Shown piece by piece: positions 1-7,445 of a DNA stretch of 7,759 nucleotides. This stretch comes from Anaerolineae bacterium (GTDB lineage: Bacteria; Chloroflexota; Anaerolineae; E26-bin7). The position numbers were made by a program, and so were the translations under genes. Numbering within the stretch: position 1 is the first letter of the stretch; each line of letters opens with the position of its first letter. The notes below the pieces were generated by a model. It searched no databases. It was given only the letters and a program-made list of their open reading frames with translations, and was not told where the DNA came from. Location of the stretch: NCBI GenBank assembly GCA_029933115.1, contig JAOZOT010000159.1, positions 1 to 7,759 of the forward strand, given 5' to 3'.

Positions 1-3000
1 TCAGCCGGGCCATCATATGCCATATGGTATCCCATGGCCCGGGCCAGCCGGCAGGTGATCTCCCAGTCCGGCAGCGCCACGCCCGGAGGCGACACCGCCT
101 TGCGGATACGGCGCACCCGCCGCTCGGCATTGGTAAAGGTGCCGTCCTTTTCGTAAAAGCATGCAGCCGGAAATACCACATGGGCCATTTTTGCCGACTC
201 AGTCAGGAAGATATCCTGGGCCACTACCAGATCCATGGCTGTAAATGCCTTGCGCACAGCACCGGTATTTCCGTGGGTCTGTACCGGATCATAGCCCACA
301 CAGTACAGCCCCTTGAATTTTCCATGTCGGGCCGCTTCATACATCTCGGGCTCGGTAAGGCCTGGATTTGCAGGCAGTTCCACTCCCCATGCCTGCTCCA
401 AGCGTTCCCTGGTCTCGATGTCCGAGACGTCCCGATAGCCGGGATATACATATGGAAGCGCCCCCATGTCGCAGGAACCCTGCACGTTGTTCTGGCCCCG
501 CAAAGGGCAGATACCGGTATTTGGACGACCGATGTTGCCGGTGGCAAGGGCCAGGTTGGCAAGGGCCATGACCCCTTGAGTGCCGTTCCGGTGCTCGGTG
601 ACTCCCAGGCCGTAGAGAATCATTCCCTTATCAGTACCGGCGTAAAGTCGGGCAGCGGCCTCCACGAGTTCGGGGAGAACTCCTGTCCGGGCCTGCACGG
701 CCTTTGGAGAATAGTCTTTTATATGTCCACGCAAGGCATCCAATCCTTCGGTCCGGGATTCGATGAAGTCCTTGTTTTCCAGCCCTTCGGCCAGAATGAC
801 ATGAAGAATTGAGTTAAGGAGCAGGACATTGGTGCCAGGGACAAGCCACAGCCAGATATTGGCCAATGCCGCCATTTCCGTGCGCCTGGGGTCTATGACG
901 ATCAACCTGGCACCGTTTTTTAAGGCCCGCCGCACCTTCATGCCTACCACAGGATGTGCCTCACTGGTGTTGGAGCCGCAGATCAGCAGTACGTCAGCCC
1001 CCTCGATATCAGCAAGGGAATTGGTGGCGGCGCCGCTGCCCAGGGCGACCCTCAGCCCGCTTACCGAAGGCGCGTGGCAGACCCTTGCACAATTATCCAC
1101 GCTGTTGGTCTTGAAGACGACTCTGGAAAGTTTCTGGAGCACATAATTCACCTCGTTCTCGCACCTGGAGGAGGAAAGGACGCCCAGCGCATCAGGACCG
1201 TGCTCTTCCATGATGCGCCCAAAGCCCCTGGCTGCAAAATCAATGGCCTCTTTCCATGTTGCCTGCCTGAAGGGTTCATCCCTGTTTTCACGGATCAAGG
1301 GATGGGCAAGACGTTCCGGATGGCGGTAAAAATCAAATCCGAACCGGCCCTTGACACACAGGTCCCCGTTATTGGGCGGCTGACCGGGATCGGCCTTTAC
1401 CTCAAGCAGGACATCCTGCTTGACATGCAGATCAACAGCGCATCCGGTCCCACAGTAAGTGCAGACGCTGCGGACGGTTTCAGCCTCCCCGGGCAGCAAC
1501 GGCACAGTCAGCGAATTCTTGGTCAGGGCGCCCGTGGGGCAGGAATCGACACAGGCCCCGCAGGAGACACATTTATCGTTCAGATTGATTTTAATCCCGA
1601 TTATCCCCTTTTCGTTTTCCATGTAATCCAGCTCAAGGGCATCAAACTCACAGCTCCGCTCACACCGGTAGCATATCACGCACCTGTTCGGATCAGCGGT
1701 AATAAAATGATGATTCCTGTTGACAGGCATAATGAGCCGATCAGGCGACTTCGAGGCATCGACCTTATGGTCCATGCATATTTCACGGTATGTGCATTTG
1801 GAAAGGCCTGAACATCCGCACTGCAGACACCGTTTTGCCTCACGCAAGGCCATCTCTTCGGTAAATCCCAGCTCCACCTCGTCAAAGTCGCCGATGCGCT
1901 GTTCCGGAGGACGGACAGGCATGCTCTCGCGCATGCGGATCGAGTAACCGCCGAAGTTTCGCATATCAACGTTCTCGAAACGTTTTCCCTTTGAAAAGTT
2001 CAGCCGGCCATCTGCCGGCCGGGCAACGGGCGTGCCTGTGATCTCCAGATGGATGGCCTCTGCCGCCCTGCGGCCCGAGTCCACTGCCTGTATGACAGAG
2101 CGTGGGCCAGTAGCCACTTCGCCACCGGCATAGATACCCTTTACGCTGGTCCTCATTGTAGTGGGACTGACCTTGATGGTCTTGCGCGGAGTAAGATTGA
2201 GCCTGGCCTCAATTTTGCCGAAATTCCTAAAAGAGTCATCCCCCTCCTGGCCAGGCGCTGCTATGACTGTATCGCCGTTCCACACAAGCCGGGACGCCTC
2301 CATGACCACAGGATGCCTGATCCCTTTTTCATCAGGCTTCCCTAAGACCGTTCTTGCCATTTCCATCTGCAGCCGGCCTTCCTGGCGGGAGAGGCATAAA
2401 GGCATGGCCATCAGGAAGAACTGGACCCCCTCGTTCTCGGCCTCCTTAATATTCCTCTCCTGGGCTGGCATCTCGACCCGGGACCTGGGATAGATCACCA
2501 TCACATCCCCGGCCCCCAGCCGTCTTGCGCAGCGGGCCGCCTCAACTGCGATCTTGCCACCGCCGATGATCAACACCTTGTTGCCCAAGGCCGGTATCCT
2601 GCCGGTCTTAATCTCGCGCAAAAATTCGAGACCATCCCTGGCCAGCTCGCCACCTTCTACGCTTAGGGACCTCTGCCTGCCCATGCCGGTTGCTATGAAA
2701 ATTGCCTCGAATCCCTGATCCCGCAGATCCTGCAGGGAAAAATCCCTGCCCCAGCGCCTGCCGGTCCTGACATGGACGCCCATATTGATGATGGACACAA
2801 TCTCGTGGTCCAGGTCTTTTTGAGGCAGCTTGAAGTTGGGGATGGCGTAACGCACAAGACCGCCCAGCTTTTCTTCAGCCTCAAAAAGGGTGACCGCATG
2901 GCCCTGCTTTCGAAGATAGTATGCTGCAGAGAGCCCGGCAGGACCGCCGCCGACAATGGCGACATTGTGGCCTGTTTCAGATACCAGGGTCTCGGGGACC

Positions 3001-3569
3001 GGATTTTGTTTTTTTGCGTAGTCCACGACAAAGCGCTTCAGGTGGTTGATGGCTATGGACTCGTCCACCAATACCCTGCGGCAACGGGTCTCGCAAAAAC
3101 GGGGGCAGACCCGGCAGACGATGCCGGGCAGGGGATTTTTTTCCTTGATCAGTCGAAGGGCCGCTCCATACTCCCCTTTGGCAATGAGATTCACATATCC
3201 CTGCACATTGATCCCGCCTGGACAGGTAAGATTGCACGGGGCCTTGCAGTCGCCATAGTGATGAGATGCCAATTGCTGCAGACGTCCTTTCCGGTGGCTT
3301 TTGAGCTCCGGAGTCCTGGTCACCACCACCATCCCTTCTGCAACCTGCGTCCGGCAAGCACGGGACCTCTCGCCATTTACGTCCACAAGACACAGGAGAC
3401 AGGGCCGTTTCGAGTCCTCAGACCCAGGCAGGTGGCAGAGATGTGGAATGTCAATTCCGGCATTGGCGGCTGCCTCCAAAATAGTAGCGCCCGGAGGAGC
3501 GGTAACGTTCTTTCCGTCAATAGTGAGTGATACCGGGGCCTGCCCAGCAGAATGTCCGGAGTTTTTCAT
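1..3569 (-). CDS. fdhA: Formate dehydrogenase catalytic subunit fused to a GltD/NfnB-like NAD(P)H:flavin module; C-terminus cut by the window edge
   Basis: I translated the frame by hand and found it open from ATG at 3569 to base 1, giving 1189 residues. Domains in order: NuoG-type [2Fe-2S] domain, residues 1-85 (C45, C57, C60, C72); GltD-type N-terminal cysteine domain, 90-190 (C108, C112, C116, then C152, C155, C159, C163); FAD/NAD(P) oxidoreductase, 200-510 (GGGPAG at 207-212, second dinucleotide fold GGGKIA at 336-341, AGGE at 481-484), closed by C581, C584, C586, C592, C598; two [4Fe-4S] motifs (C630/C633/C636/C640 and C667/C670/C673/C677); FdhF-type molybdopterin domain from about 696 with its [4Fe-4S] ligands C703, C706, C710, C738 and K740. 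The formate dehydrogenase active site is intact: C831-H832 (Cys where E. coli FDH-H has selenocysteine) and R1024 in PLRGQNNVQ. These residues favour formate dehydrogenase over nitrate or thiosulfate reductases. By comparison with FDH-H, about 200 C-terminal residues lie off the left edge. Formate as substrate and NAD(P)H as partner are inferred from family. No signal peptide is seen, so it is probably cytoplasmic. Confidence 0.93.
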   Translation of the reverse strand, partial: MKNSGHSAGQAPVSLTIDGKNVTAPPGATILEAAANAGIDIPHLCHLPGSEDSKRPCLLCLVDVNGERSRACRTQVAEGMVVVTRTPELKSHRKGRLQQLASHHYGDCKAPCNLTCPGGINVQGYVNLIAKGEYGAALRLIKEKNPLPGIVCRVCPRFCETRCRRVLVDESIAINHLKRFVVDYAKKQNPVPETLVSETGHNVAIVGGGPAGLSAAYYLRKQGHAVTLFEAEEKLGGLVRYAIPNFKLPQKDLDHEIVSIINMGVHVRTGRRWGRDFSLQDLRDQGFEAIFIATGMGRQRSLSVEGGELARDGLEFLREIKTGRIPALGNKVLIIGGGKIAVEAARCARRLGAGDVMVIYPRSRVEMPAQERNIKEAENEGVQFFLMAMPLCLSRQEGRLQMEMARTVLGKPDEKGIRHPVVMEASRLVWNGDTVIAAPGQEGDDSFRNFGKIEARLNLTPRKTIKVSPTTMRTSVKGIYAGGEVATGPRSVIQAVDSGRRAAEAIHLEITGTPVARPADGRLNFSKGKRFENVDMRNFGGYSIRMRESMPVRPPEQRIGDFDEVELGFTEEMALREAKRCLQCGCSGLSKCTYREICMDHKVDASKSPDRLIMPVNRNHHFITADPNRCVICYRCERSCEFDALELDYMENEKGIIGIKINLNDKCVSCGACVDSCPTGALTKNSLTVPLLPGEAETVRSVCTYCGTGCAVDLHVKQDVLLEVKADPGQPPNNGDLCVKGRFGFDFYRHPERLAHPLIRENRDEPFRQATWKEAIDFAARGFGRIMEEHGPDALGVLSSSRCENEVNYVLQKLSRVVFKTNSVDNCARVCHAPSVSGLRVALGSGAATNSLADIEGADVLLICGSNTSEAHPVVGMKVRRALKNGARLIVIDPRRTEMAALANIWLWLVPGTNVLLLNSILHVILAEGLENKDFIESRTEGLDALRGHIKDYSPKAVQARTGVLPELVEAAARLYAGTDKGMILYGLGVTEHRNGTQGVMALANLALATGNIGRPNTGICPLRGQNNVQGSCDMGALPYVYPGYRDVSDIETRERLEQAWGVELPANPGLTEPEMYEAARHGKFKGLYCVGYDPVQTHGNTGAVRKAFTAMDLVVAQDIFLTESAKMAHVVFPAACFYEKDGTFTNAERRVRRIRKAVSPPGVALPDWEITCRLARAMGYHMAYDGPA

Positions 3570-3577
3570 TTGATGCA

Positions 3578-3581
3578 TCCT
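3578..3581 (-). promoter_or_regulatory. Ribosome binding site of the formate dehydrogenase gene
   Basis: AGGA on the minus strand lies 8 bases before the ATG at 3569 and overlaps the TAG stop of mvhD. An in-frame ATG at 3578 also exists, but AGG directly abuts it with no spacer, so 3569 is the better start. The overlap of stop codon and binding site suggests that translation of the two genes is coupled. Confidence 0.6.
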
Positions 3582-4182
3582 ATTCAAGCGCTGCACTCAG
3601 GACCTTGTCGCACTTTTCATGCACGAGGCCGGCAATGCCTTCCCTGCTGTAATCGCCTGATTTCAGCATCTGCCTGGCGGCTTTCAGCAGCCCGGTACGG
3701 ACCTTGCGTCCCCTGGCTGCATCGGCAGCCTTGGCCAGCCTCCGGTGAAGCACTTCAATGTCTTCGTGTTCGGCATGGCCAAGCCGACCTAGCGACTCCA
3801 CTTTCCTGGTAAACTCGGTAATAATTTTCACAAAATGAGTGGCCTCGGCAGCCGAGGCCCATTCGATCAGAAAACGCTCCTTGCGGATCCCAAGCCTGCC
3901 CAATGCTTCATGGACAAGGGCAGCGCTGACCAGGGCATGATAATTGCCGTCCTGGTAGTGACATTCGCCTGGATGGCAACCTCCCACAAAAACCCCGTCA
4001 GCGCCGGTGGCCAACGCCTCCAGCGGAAAGGATGGATCCAAGCGGCCGGTACACATGATACGGATGACCCGCAGGTTCGGCTGGTACTGGTAGCGGCCAA
4101 CGCCTGCTGAATCAGCCGCAGTGTAACAGCACCAGTTACAAAGAAACCCCAAAATTTTCACCTGATATATATCGTTTCCCAT
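3580..4182 (-). CDS. mvhD: MvhD-type [2Fe-2S] electron-transfer subunit with a C-terminal extension
   Basis: This 200-residue protein matches the MvhD / hydrogenase iron-sulfur subunit family. The five conserved cysteines are visible: C15, C18 and C19 (FLCNWCCYTAAD), C44 (MCTGRLDP) and C69 with C74 (GCHPGECHY). MvhD carries one [2Fe-2S] cluster and wires a hydrogenase or formate dehydrogenase to the flavin of HdrA; position between hdrA and a formate dehydrogenase gene fits that role. The usual family length is about 140 residues, reached here near G132 after the typical IEWASAAEA segment. The remaining 65 or so residues are charged, look mainly helical, carry one cysteine (C191) and match nothing I recognise. 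The start is 2 bases after the hdrA stop, with GGAG 7 bases upstream. A soluble cytoplasmic protein; no membrane segment or signal peptide. Confidence 0.94.
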   Translation of the reverse strand: MGNDIYQVKILGFLCNWCCYTAADSAGVGRYQYQPNLRVIRIMCTGRLDPSFPLEALATGADGVFVGGCHPGECHYQDGNYHALVSAALVHEALGRLGIRKERFLIEWASAAEATHFVKIITEFTRKVESLGRLGHAEHEDIEVLHRRLAKAADAARGRKVRTGLLKAARQMLKSGDYSREGIAGLVHEKCDKVLSAALE

Positions 4183-4184
4183 CT

Positions 4185-7100
4185 CTATTCTCCAACTGAG
4201 GTAAAGGCATGAATCTGTGCGCGAATTCCCTGCTCTGTGAACCGTGCCATGTCAATGGCCATTACCGGACAGCGTGCCGCACAGATCCCGCATCCCTTGC
4301 AGGAAGCGGGCAAGGTCCGTGCCTTGCTTTTTTTGCCCTTCTTAATCATCCGGATAGCCTTGTAGGGGCAGAACGTCTCACAGGCTCCGCAACCGATGCA
4401 GCGGTCTTCATCCACCTGGGAGACAATGGGTTCGGGCTGGATAGCGCCCTTTGCCAGAGGCTGGCAGGCCCTTCCCGCCGCCGCCTGGGCCTGAGCTATG
4501 GTCTCGTCCATTGTCTTTGGTGAATGAGCCAAACCACAGACATAAACGCCGTCCACCGCCAGATCCACCGGCCGGAGCTTGACATGGGCCTCCAGGAAGA
4601 AACCATCAGCCGTCAGCGGCACCTTCAACATACGGGCCAACTCAGTTGCGGGTTCTGGGACAATACCTACAGAGAGCACTACAAGGTCGGCGCTGAATTC
4701 AATTTGCTCGCCGAGCAGTAAATCCATGACCAGCACCCGCAAAGGACTGTTTTCCCCCCTGCCCTTCAGCACTTCAGGCGGATTGTCCAGGGTGTAACGC
4801 AAAAAAATAACGCCCTGCCGCCTGGCCTCCCGGTAGTCGTCCTCCATAAAGCCGTAAGCCCTGATATCCCGGTACAGTATGGTAACGGCCAAATTATTCT
4901 TGAGGCGTTTCAGTCTCAGGGCGTTTTTCAGGGCCTGACCGCAGCAAACCCGGCTGCAGTAAGAAAGATCCTCGTCACGGGAGCCCACACACTGGATCAT
5001 CACAACCTGCCTCATTTTGGCCAAAAACGGTTCTCCGGATCTGAGCCGGTCTTCGAGATCCAACTGGGTTATCACCCGGTCTGACCGGCCGAACAGATAC
5101 TGGCTGGGCTCGTATGCACGGCCGCCTGTGGCCAGTACCGTAACACCGTGGTTGATCAGCTCGCTGCCTGTAACAGTGGATACTGTAGTGGTAAAGTTTC
5201 CAATATAACCGGAGATAGAAGAGACCTTGGCCTGAGTCAGAATGTGGATGAGCGGATGCCCGGCGGTCCGTTTAACGAGATTACTTATGATCTTGCGCGG
5301 GTCTTGGCCGTGTCTATCGGCACTCAGTTTCAATGCCTGCCCGCCCAGGACCTTTTCCCGTTCCAACAAGGTGCATTCATATCCCTGTTCGGCAATGGCA
5401 AGGGCAGCGGTCAGGCCTGCAAGACCGCCACCTATCACTAAAGCCGATGGCGTCACTGGCAGGTGCTGTTCGGCAAGCGGGGTCAAATATGATGCCTTTG
5501 CCACCGCCATCCGTACCAAATCCTTGGCCTTTTGGGTGGCTGCGGCACGTTCATGCATATGTACCCACGAACACTGGTCGCGAATGTTGGCCATTTCAAA
5601 AAGCGACCGGTTGAGGCCGGCTTCACGCAATGTAGCCTGAAACAGGGGTTCATGGGTCCTGGGCGTGCAGGCAGCCACAACCACGCGGTTCAATCTGTAT
5701 TTGTGTATTGTTTCGACCAAATGGCTCTGTGTGTCCTGAGAGCAACTGTAGAGGTTATCAGCAGCATAGACCACATTGGGCAGGGTGGCTGCGTAACTGC
5801 ATACTGCCTTGACGTCAACTACCCCGGCGATATTGATTCCGCAATGGCATACAAAAACCCCGATCCTGGGTTCCTCGCCGGCAACATCCCTTTCTTCCGG
5901 ATACTCGGCATGGACCATCTCCACACCCCTGGAGACCTCAAGAAGTCCTGCACAAAGGGCCGAGGCGCCACTTGCCTGGGTGACGCTGTCCGGAATATCC
6001 TTTGGTCCCTGAAAGGCACCAATAACAAAAACTCCGGGCCTTGTGGTGGCAAGAGGTGAATAGATATCCGTGCTGGCAAAATCATAGGCATTGAGATCAA
6101 TCCCTGCGGCACGGGCCAGCTCTTCTGCCCCTTCCGGGGCCTCTAAACCCTGGGAGAGGATAACCATGTCGAAAAATTCACTGTGGTGTTTGCCGTCATA
6201 GGTAACATATGTGAGTGCCAGACGGTCAAACACCCTGTCCACCTTGGGCGGTCTGGCATAGATGATACGCAGGTCGTTCTCAGCTATTGCGCGCTTGCGG
6301 GCCGCGTCAAATCCCTTGCCGTGGGTGCGGACATCCATGTAAAAAAGGGTGATTTCAGCCTCTGGATCATGTTCCCTGGCCATGGTAGCCTGCTTGATAG
6401 CGTACATGCAGCAGACCGATGAACAGTAGTTGTTGCCGCAGGTCTCATCCCGGGAGCCGATACATTGCAGGAATGCGATTCGCTTGGGATGACGTTCATC
6501 GGAGACCCGCACAATTTCGCCTCTGGTTGGACCGCTTGCACACATCAACCGCTCGAACTCAAAAGCAGTCAACACGTCATCAAATCGGCCCCAGCCGTAC
6601 CGGTGCAGGACATCTTTGCTGATCCGTCCAAAGCCGGGAGCCAGGATTACTGCCCCCACCTCCAGGTTCAGCATCTCCTCCTGCTGGTCAAAGCGAATGG
6701 CCTTTGCCTGACAGACAACGGCGCAGAGACCGCAGGTGTCGTAATTCAGACGCATACAGGCCCTGGGATCGATATGGTAGCTGGTGGGCACTGCCTGGGC
6801 ATAATCGATGTGAGCAGCATGGGTGAGAGAAAGACGCTCATTGTAGTCGTCACCGATAACTTTTAGGCAGTAAAGGGTACACTGGCCGCATCCGGTACAG
6901 GCCGACTCATCTATATAGCGCGGCTTTCGCCTGACCAGGACACTGAAACGGCCGGGACTGCCTTCAACGGAAACAAGTTCGGCATTGGTAAGGATCTCGA
7001 TGTTGGAGTTCCTGCCGGCCTCCACCAGCTTGGGAGCAAGTATGCACAGGGAACAGTCGTTTGTGGGAAAGGTCTTGTCCAGCCTGGCCATGGCACCGCC

Positions 7101-7250
7101 GATAGCTGCACTTTTTTCCAGCAGATGGACCCTATAGCCGAGTTCGGTCAGGTCGAGGGCGGCCTGGACACCTGCCACTCCGCCACCTACCACCAATATA
7201 GAACCAGCCCTCTGCTGAACAGCGGAGAGAACACCTTTTGGCGAAATCAT
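4185..7250 (-). CDS. hdrA: Double-length HdrA-type flavin/iron-sulfur protein (HdrA-like fusion)
   Basis: HdrA is the FAD and ferredoxin-type subunit of heterodisulfide reductase and related complexes and is the site of flavin-based electron bifurcation. Usual length is about 650 residues; this protein has 1021 and two flavin folds. Half one, 1-455: FAD motif VGGGVAG (21-27), TNDCSLC (C66, C69), an inserted ferredoxin domain with two cluster motifs (C118/C121/C124/C128 and C165/C173/C176/C180), and C263, C271, C276, C280, C281. Half two, 460-1021: the domain normally at the HdrA N-terminus (VCHCG, C468 and C470; C503; C528; C560), a second FAD motif (GGGLAG, 607-612), C754/C765/C769/C770, and a C-terminal two-cluster ferredoxin (C951/C954/C957/C961 and C984/C987/C990/C994). 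Half two lacks the inserted ferredoxin and half one lacks the VCHCG domain. The ATG at 7250 has AGGAG 5 bases upstream and an in-frame stop at 7299-7301. First gene of the operon. Its acceptor, probably ferredoxin, is inferred. QmoB is a less likely alternative, since MvhD is a separate gene here. Confidence 0.92.
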   Translation of the reverse strand: MISPKGVLSAVQQRAGSILVVGGGVAGVQAALDLTELGYRVHLLEKSAAIGGAMARLDKTFPTNDCSLCILAPKLVEAGRNSNIEILTNAELVSVEGSPGRFSVLVRRKPRYIDESACTGCGQCTLYCLKVIGDDYNERLSLTHAAHIDYAQAVPTSYHIDPRACMRLNYDTCGLCAVVCQAKAIRFDQQEEMLNLEVGAVILAPGFGRISKDVLHRYGWGRFDDVLTAFEFERLMCASGPTRGEIVRVSDERHPKRIAFLQCIGSRDETCGNNYCSSVCCMYAIKQATMAREHDPEAEITLFYMDVRTHGKGFDAARKRAIAENDLRIIYARPPKVDRVFDRLALTYVTYDGKHHSEFFDMVILSQGLEAPEGAEELARAAGIDLNAYDFASTDIYSPLATTRPGVFVIGAFQGPKDIPDSVTQASGASALCAGLLEVSRGVEMVHAEYPEERDVAGEEPRIGVFVCHCGINIAGVVDVKAVCSYAATLPNVVYAADNLYSCSQDTQSHLVETIHKYRLNRVVVAACTPRTHEPLFQATLREAGLNRSLFEMANIRDQCSWVHMHERAAATQKAKDLVRMAVAKASYLTPLAEQHLPVTPSALVIGGGLAGLTAALAIAEQGYECTLLEREKVLGGQALKLSADRHGQDPRKIISNLVKRTAGHPLIHILTQAKVSSISGYIGNFTTTVSTVTGSELINHGVTVLATGGRAYEPSQYLFGRSDRVITQLDLEDRLRSGEPFLAKMRQVVMIQCVGSRDEDLSYCSRVCCGQALKNALRLKRLKNNLAVTILYRDIRAYGFMEDDYREARRQGVIFLRYTLDNPPEVLKGRGENSPLRVLVMDLLLGEQIEFSADLVVLSVGIVPEPATELARMLKVPLTADGFFLEAHVKLRPVDLAVDGVYVCGLAHSPKTMDETIAQAQAAAGRACQPLAKGAIQPEPIVSQVDEDRCIGCGACETFCPYKAIRMIKKGKKSKARTLPASCKGCGICAARCPVMAIDMARFTEQGIRAQIHAFTSVGE
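4190..4193 (-). promoter_or_regulatory. Ribosome binding site of mvhD inside the end of hdrA
   Basis: GGAG on the minus strand lies 7 bases before the mvhD ATG at 4182 and within the last codons of hdrA, whose TAG stop is at 4185-4187. This supports the chosen start and implies translational coupling. Confidence 0.65.
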
Positions 7251-7445
7251 TGAAGCTCCTCTTTTCAGGTTGAAAAATGGACTACGTCTAAAGTGGCCTC
7301 AGCCAGACTCAGCGACCGTCCGGCTCCAAACTGAAAAAAGAAAATATTTGTAAAGAGATCAGAGGAAAATCAGACGGCAGGATAGCTGAAACGGCCGGTC
7401 AAAATTCGCAGCCCGCACCGGGCCGACCGGTAACAGCCGGCCACC
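7251..7445 (-). other. Probable 5' leader of the hdrA-mvhD-fdhA operon, with a structured GC-rich island
   Basis: No open frame is supported here. From 7391 to 7442 the DNA turns GC-rich between AT-rich flanks and is highly self-complementary. CCGGTC (7395-7400) can pair with GACCGG (7425-7430) around an inner stem GCCCG (7411-7415) with CGGGC (7419-7423). Alternatively GGCCGG (7393-7398) can pair with CCGGCC (7437-7442), and the two outer pairings exclude each other. Nearer the gene, TGGC (7294-7297) and GCCA (7302-7305) form a small hairpin with a four-base loop. I could not match this to a known riboswitch class. It could be a regulatory leader, a dispersed palindromic repeat, or chance; whether it is transcribed depends on a promoter I cannot place firmly. 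Confidence 0.4.
7256..7260 (-). promoter_or_regulatory. Ribosome binding site of hdrA
   Basis: AGGAG on the minus strand sits 5 bases before the ATG at 7250. The in-frame stop at 7299-7301 leaves no other ATG, GTG or TTG upstream, so this site fixes the start. Confidence 0.75.

Noticed and set aside
24..3530. Long plus-strand open frames (24-812, 954-1811, 2772-3530) opposite the FDH gene
   Set aside because: The minus strand here encodes a continuous, motif-rich formate dehydrogenase. The plus-strand translations show no recognisable domains and are antisense shadows of biased codon use.
1..3569. Nitrate reductase or polysulfide/thiosulfate reductase instead of formate dehydrogenase
   Set aside because: The C-H pair at 831-832, the Arg in PLRGQNNVQ (R1024) and the surrounding sequence follow FdhF.
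3576..3578. Alternative start ATG at 3578 for the FDH gene
   Set aside because: It is in frame, but AGG touches the ATG with no spacer; 3569 has AGGA at a normal 8-base distance. The difference is only three residues.
4209..6866. Plus-strand and other-frame open frames opposite hdrA (for example 5532-6059, 6465-6866)
   Set aside because: They are short, overlap each other and lack family features, while hdrA on the minus strand accounts for all of this DNA.
7251..7445. Known riboswitch (molybdenum cofactor or TPP type) in the leader
   Set aside because: A Moco riboswitch would fit a molybdoenzyme operon, but I could not match the conserved segments of either class by eye; a covariance-model search would decide.
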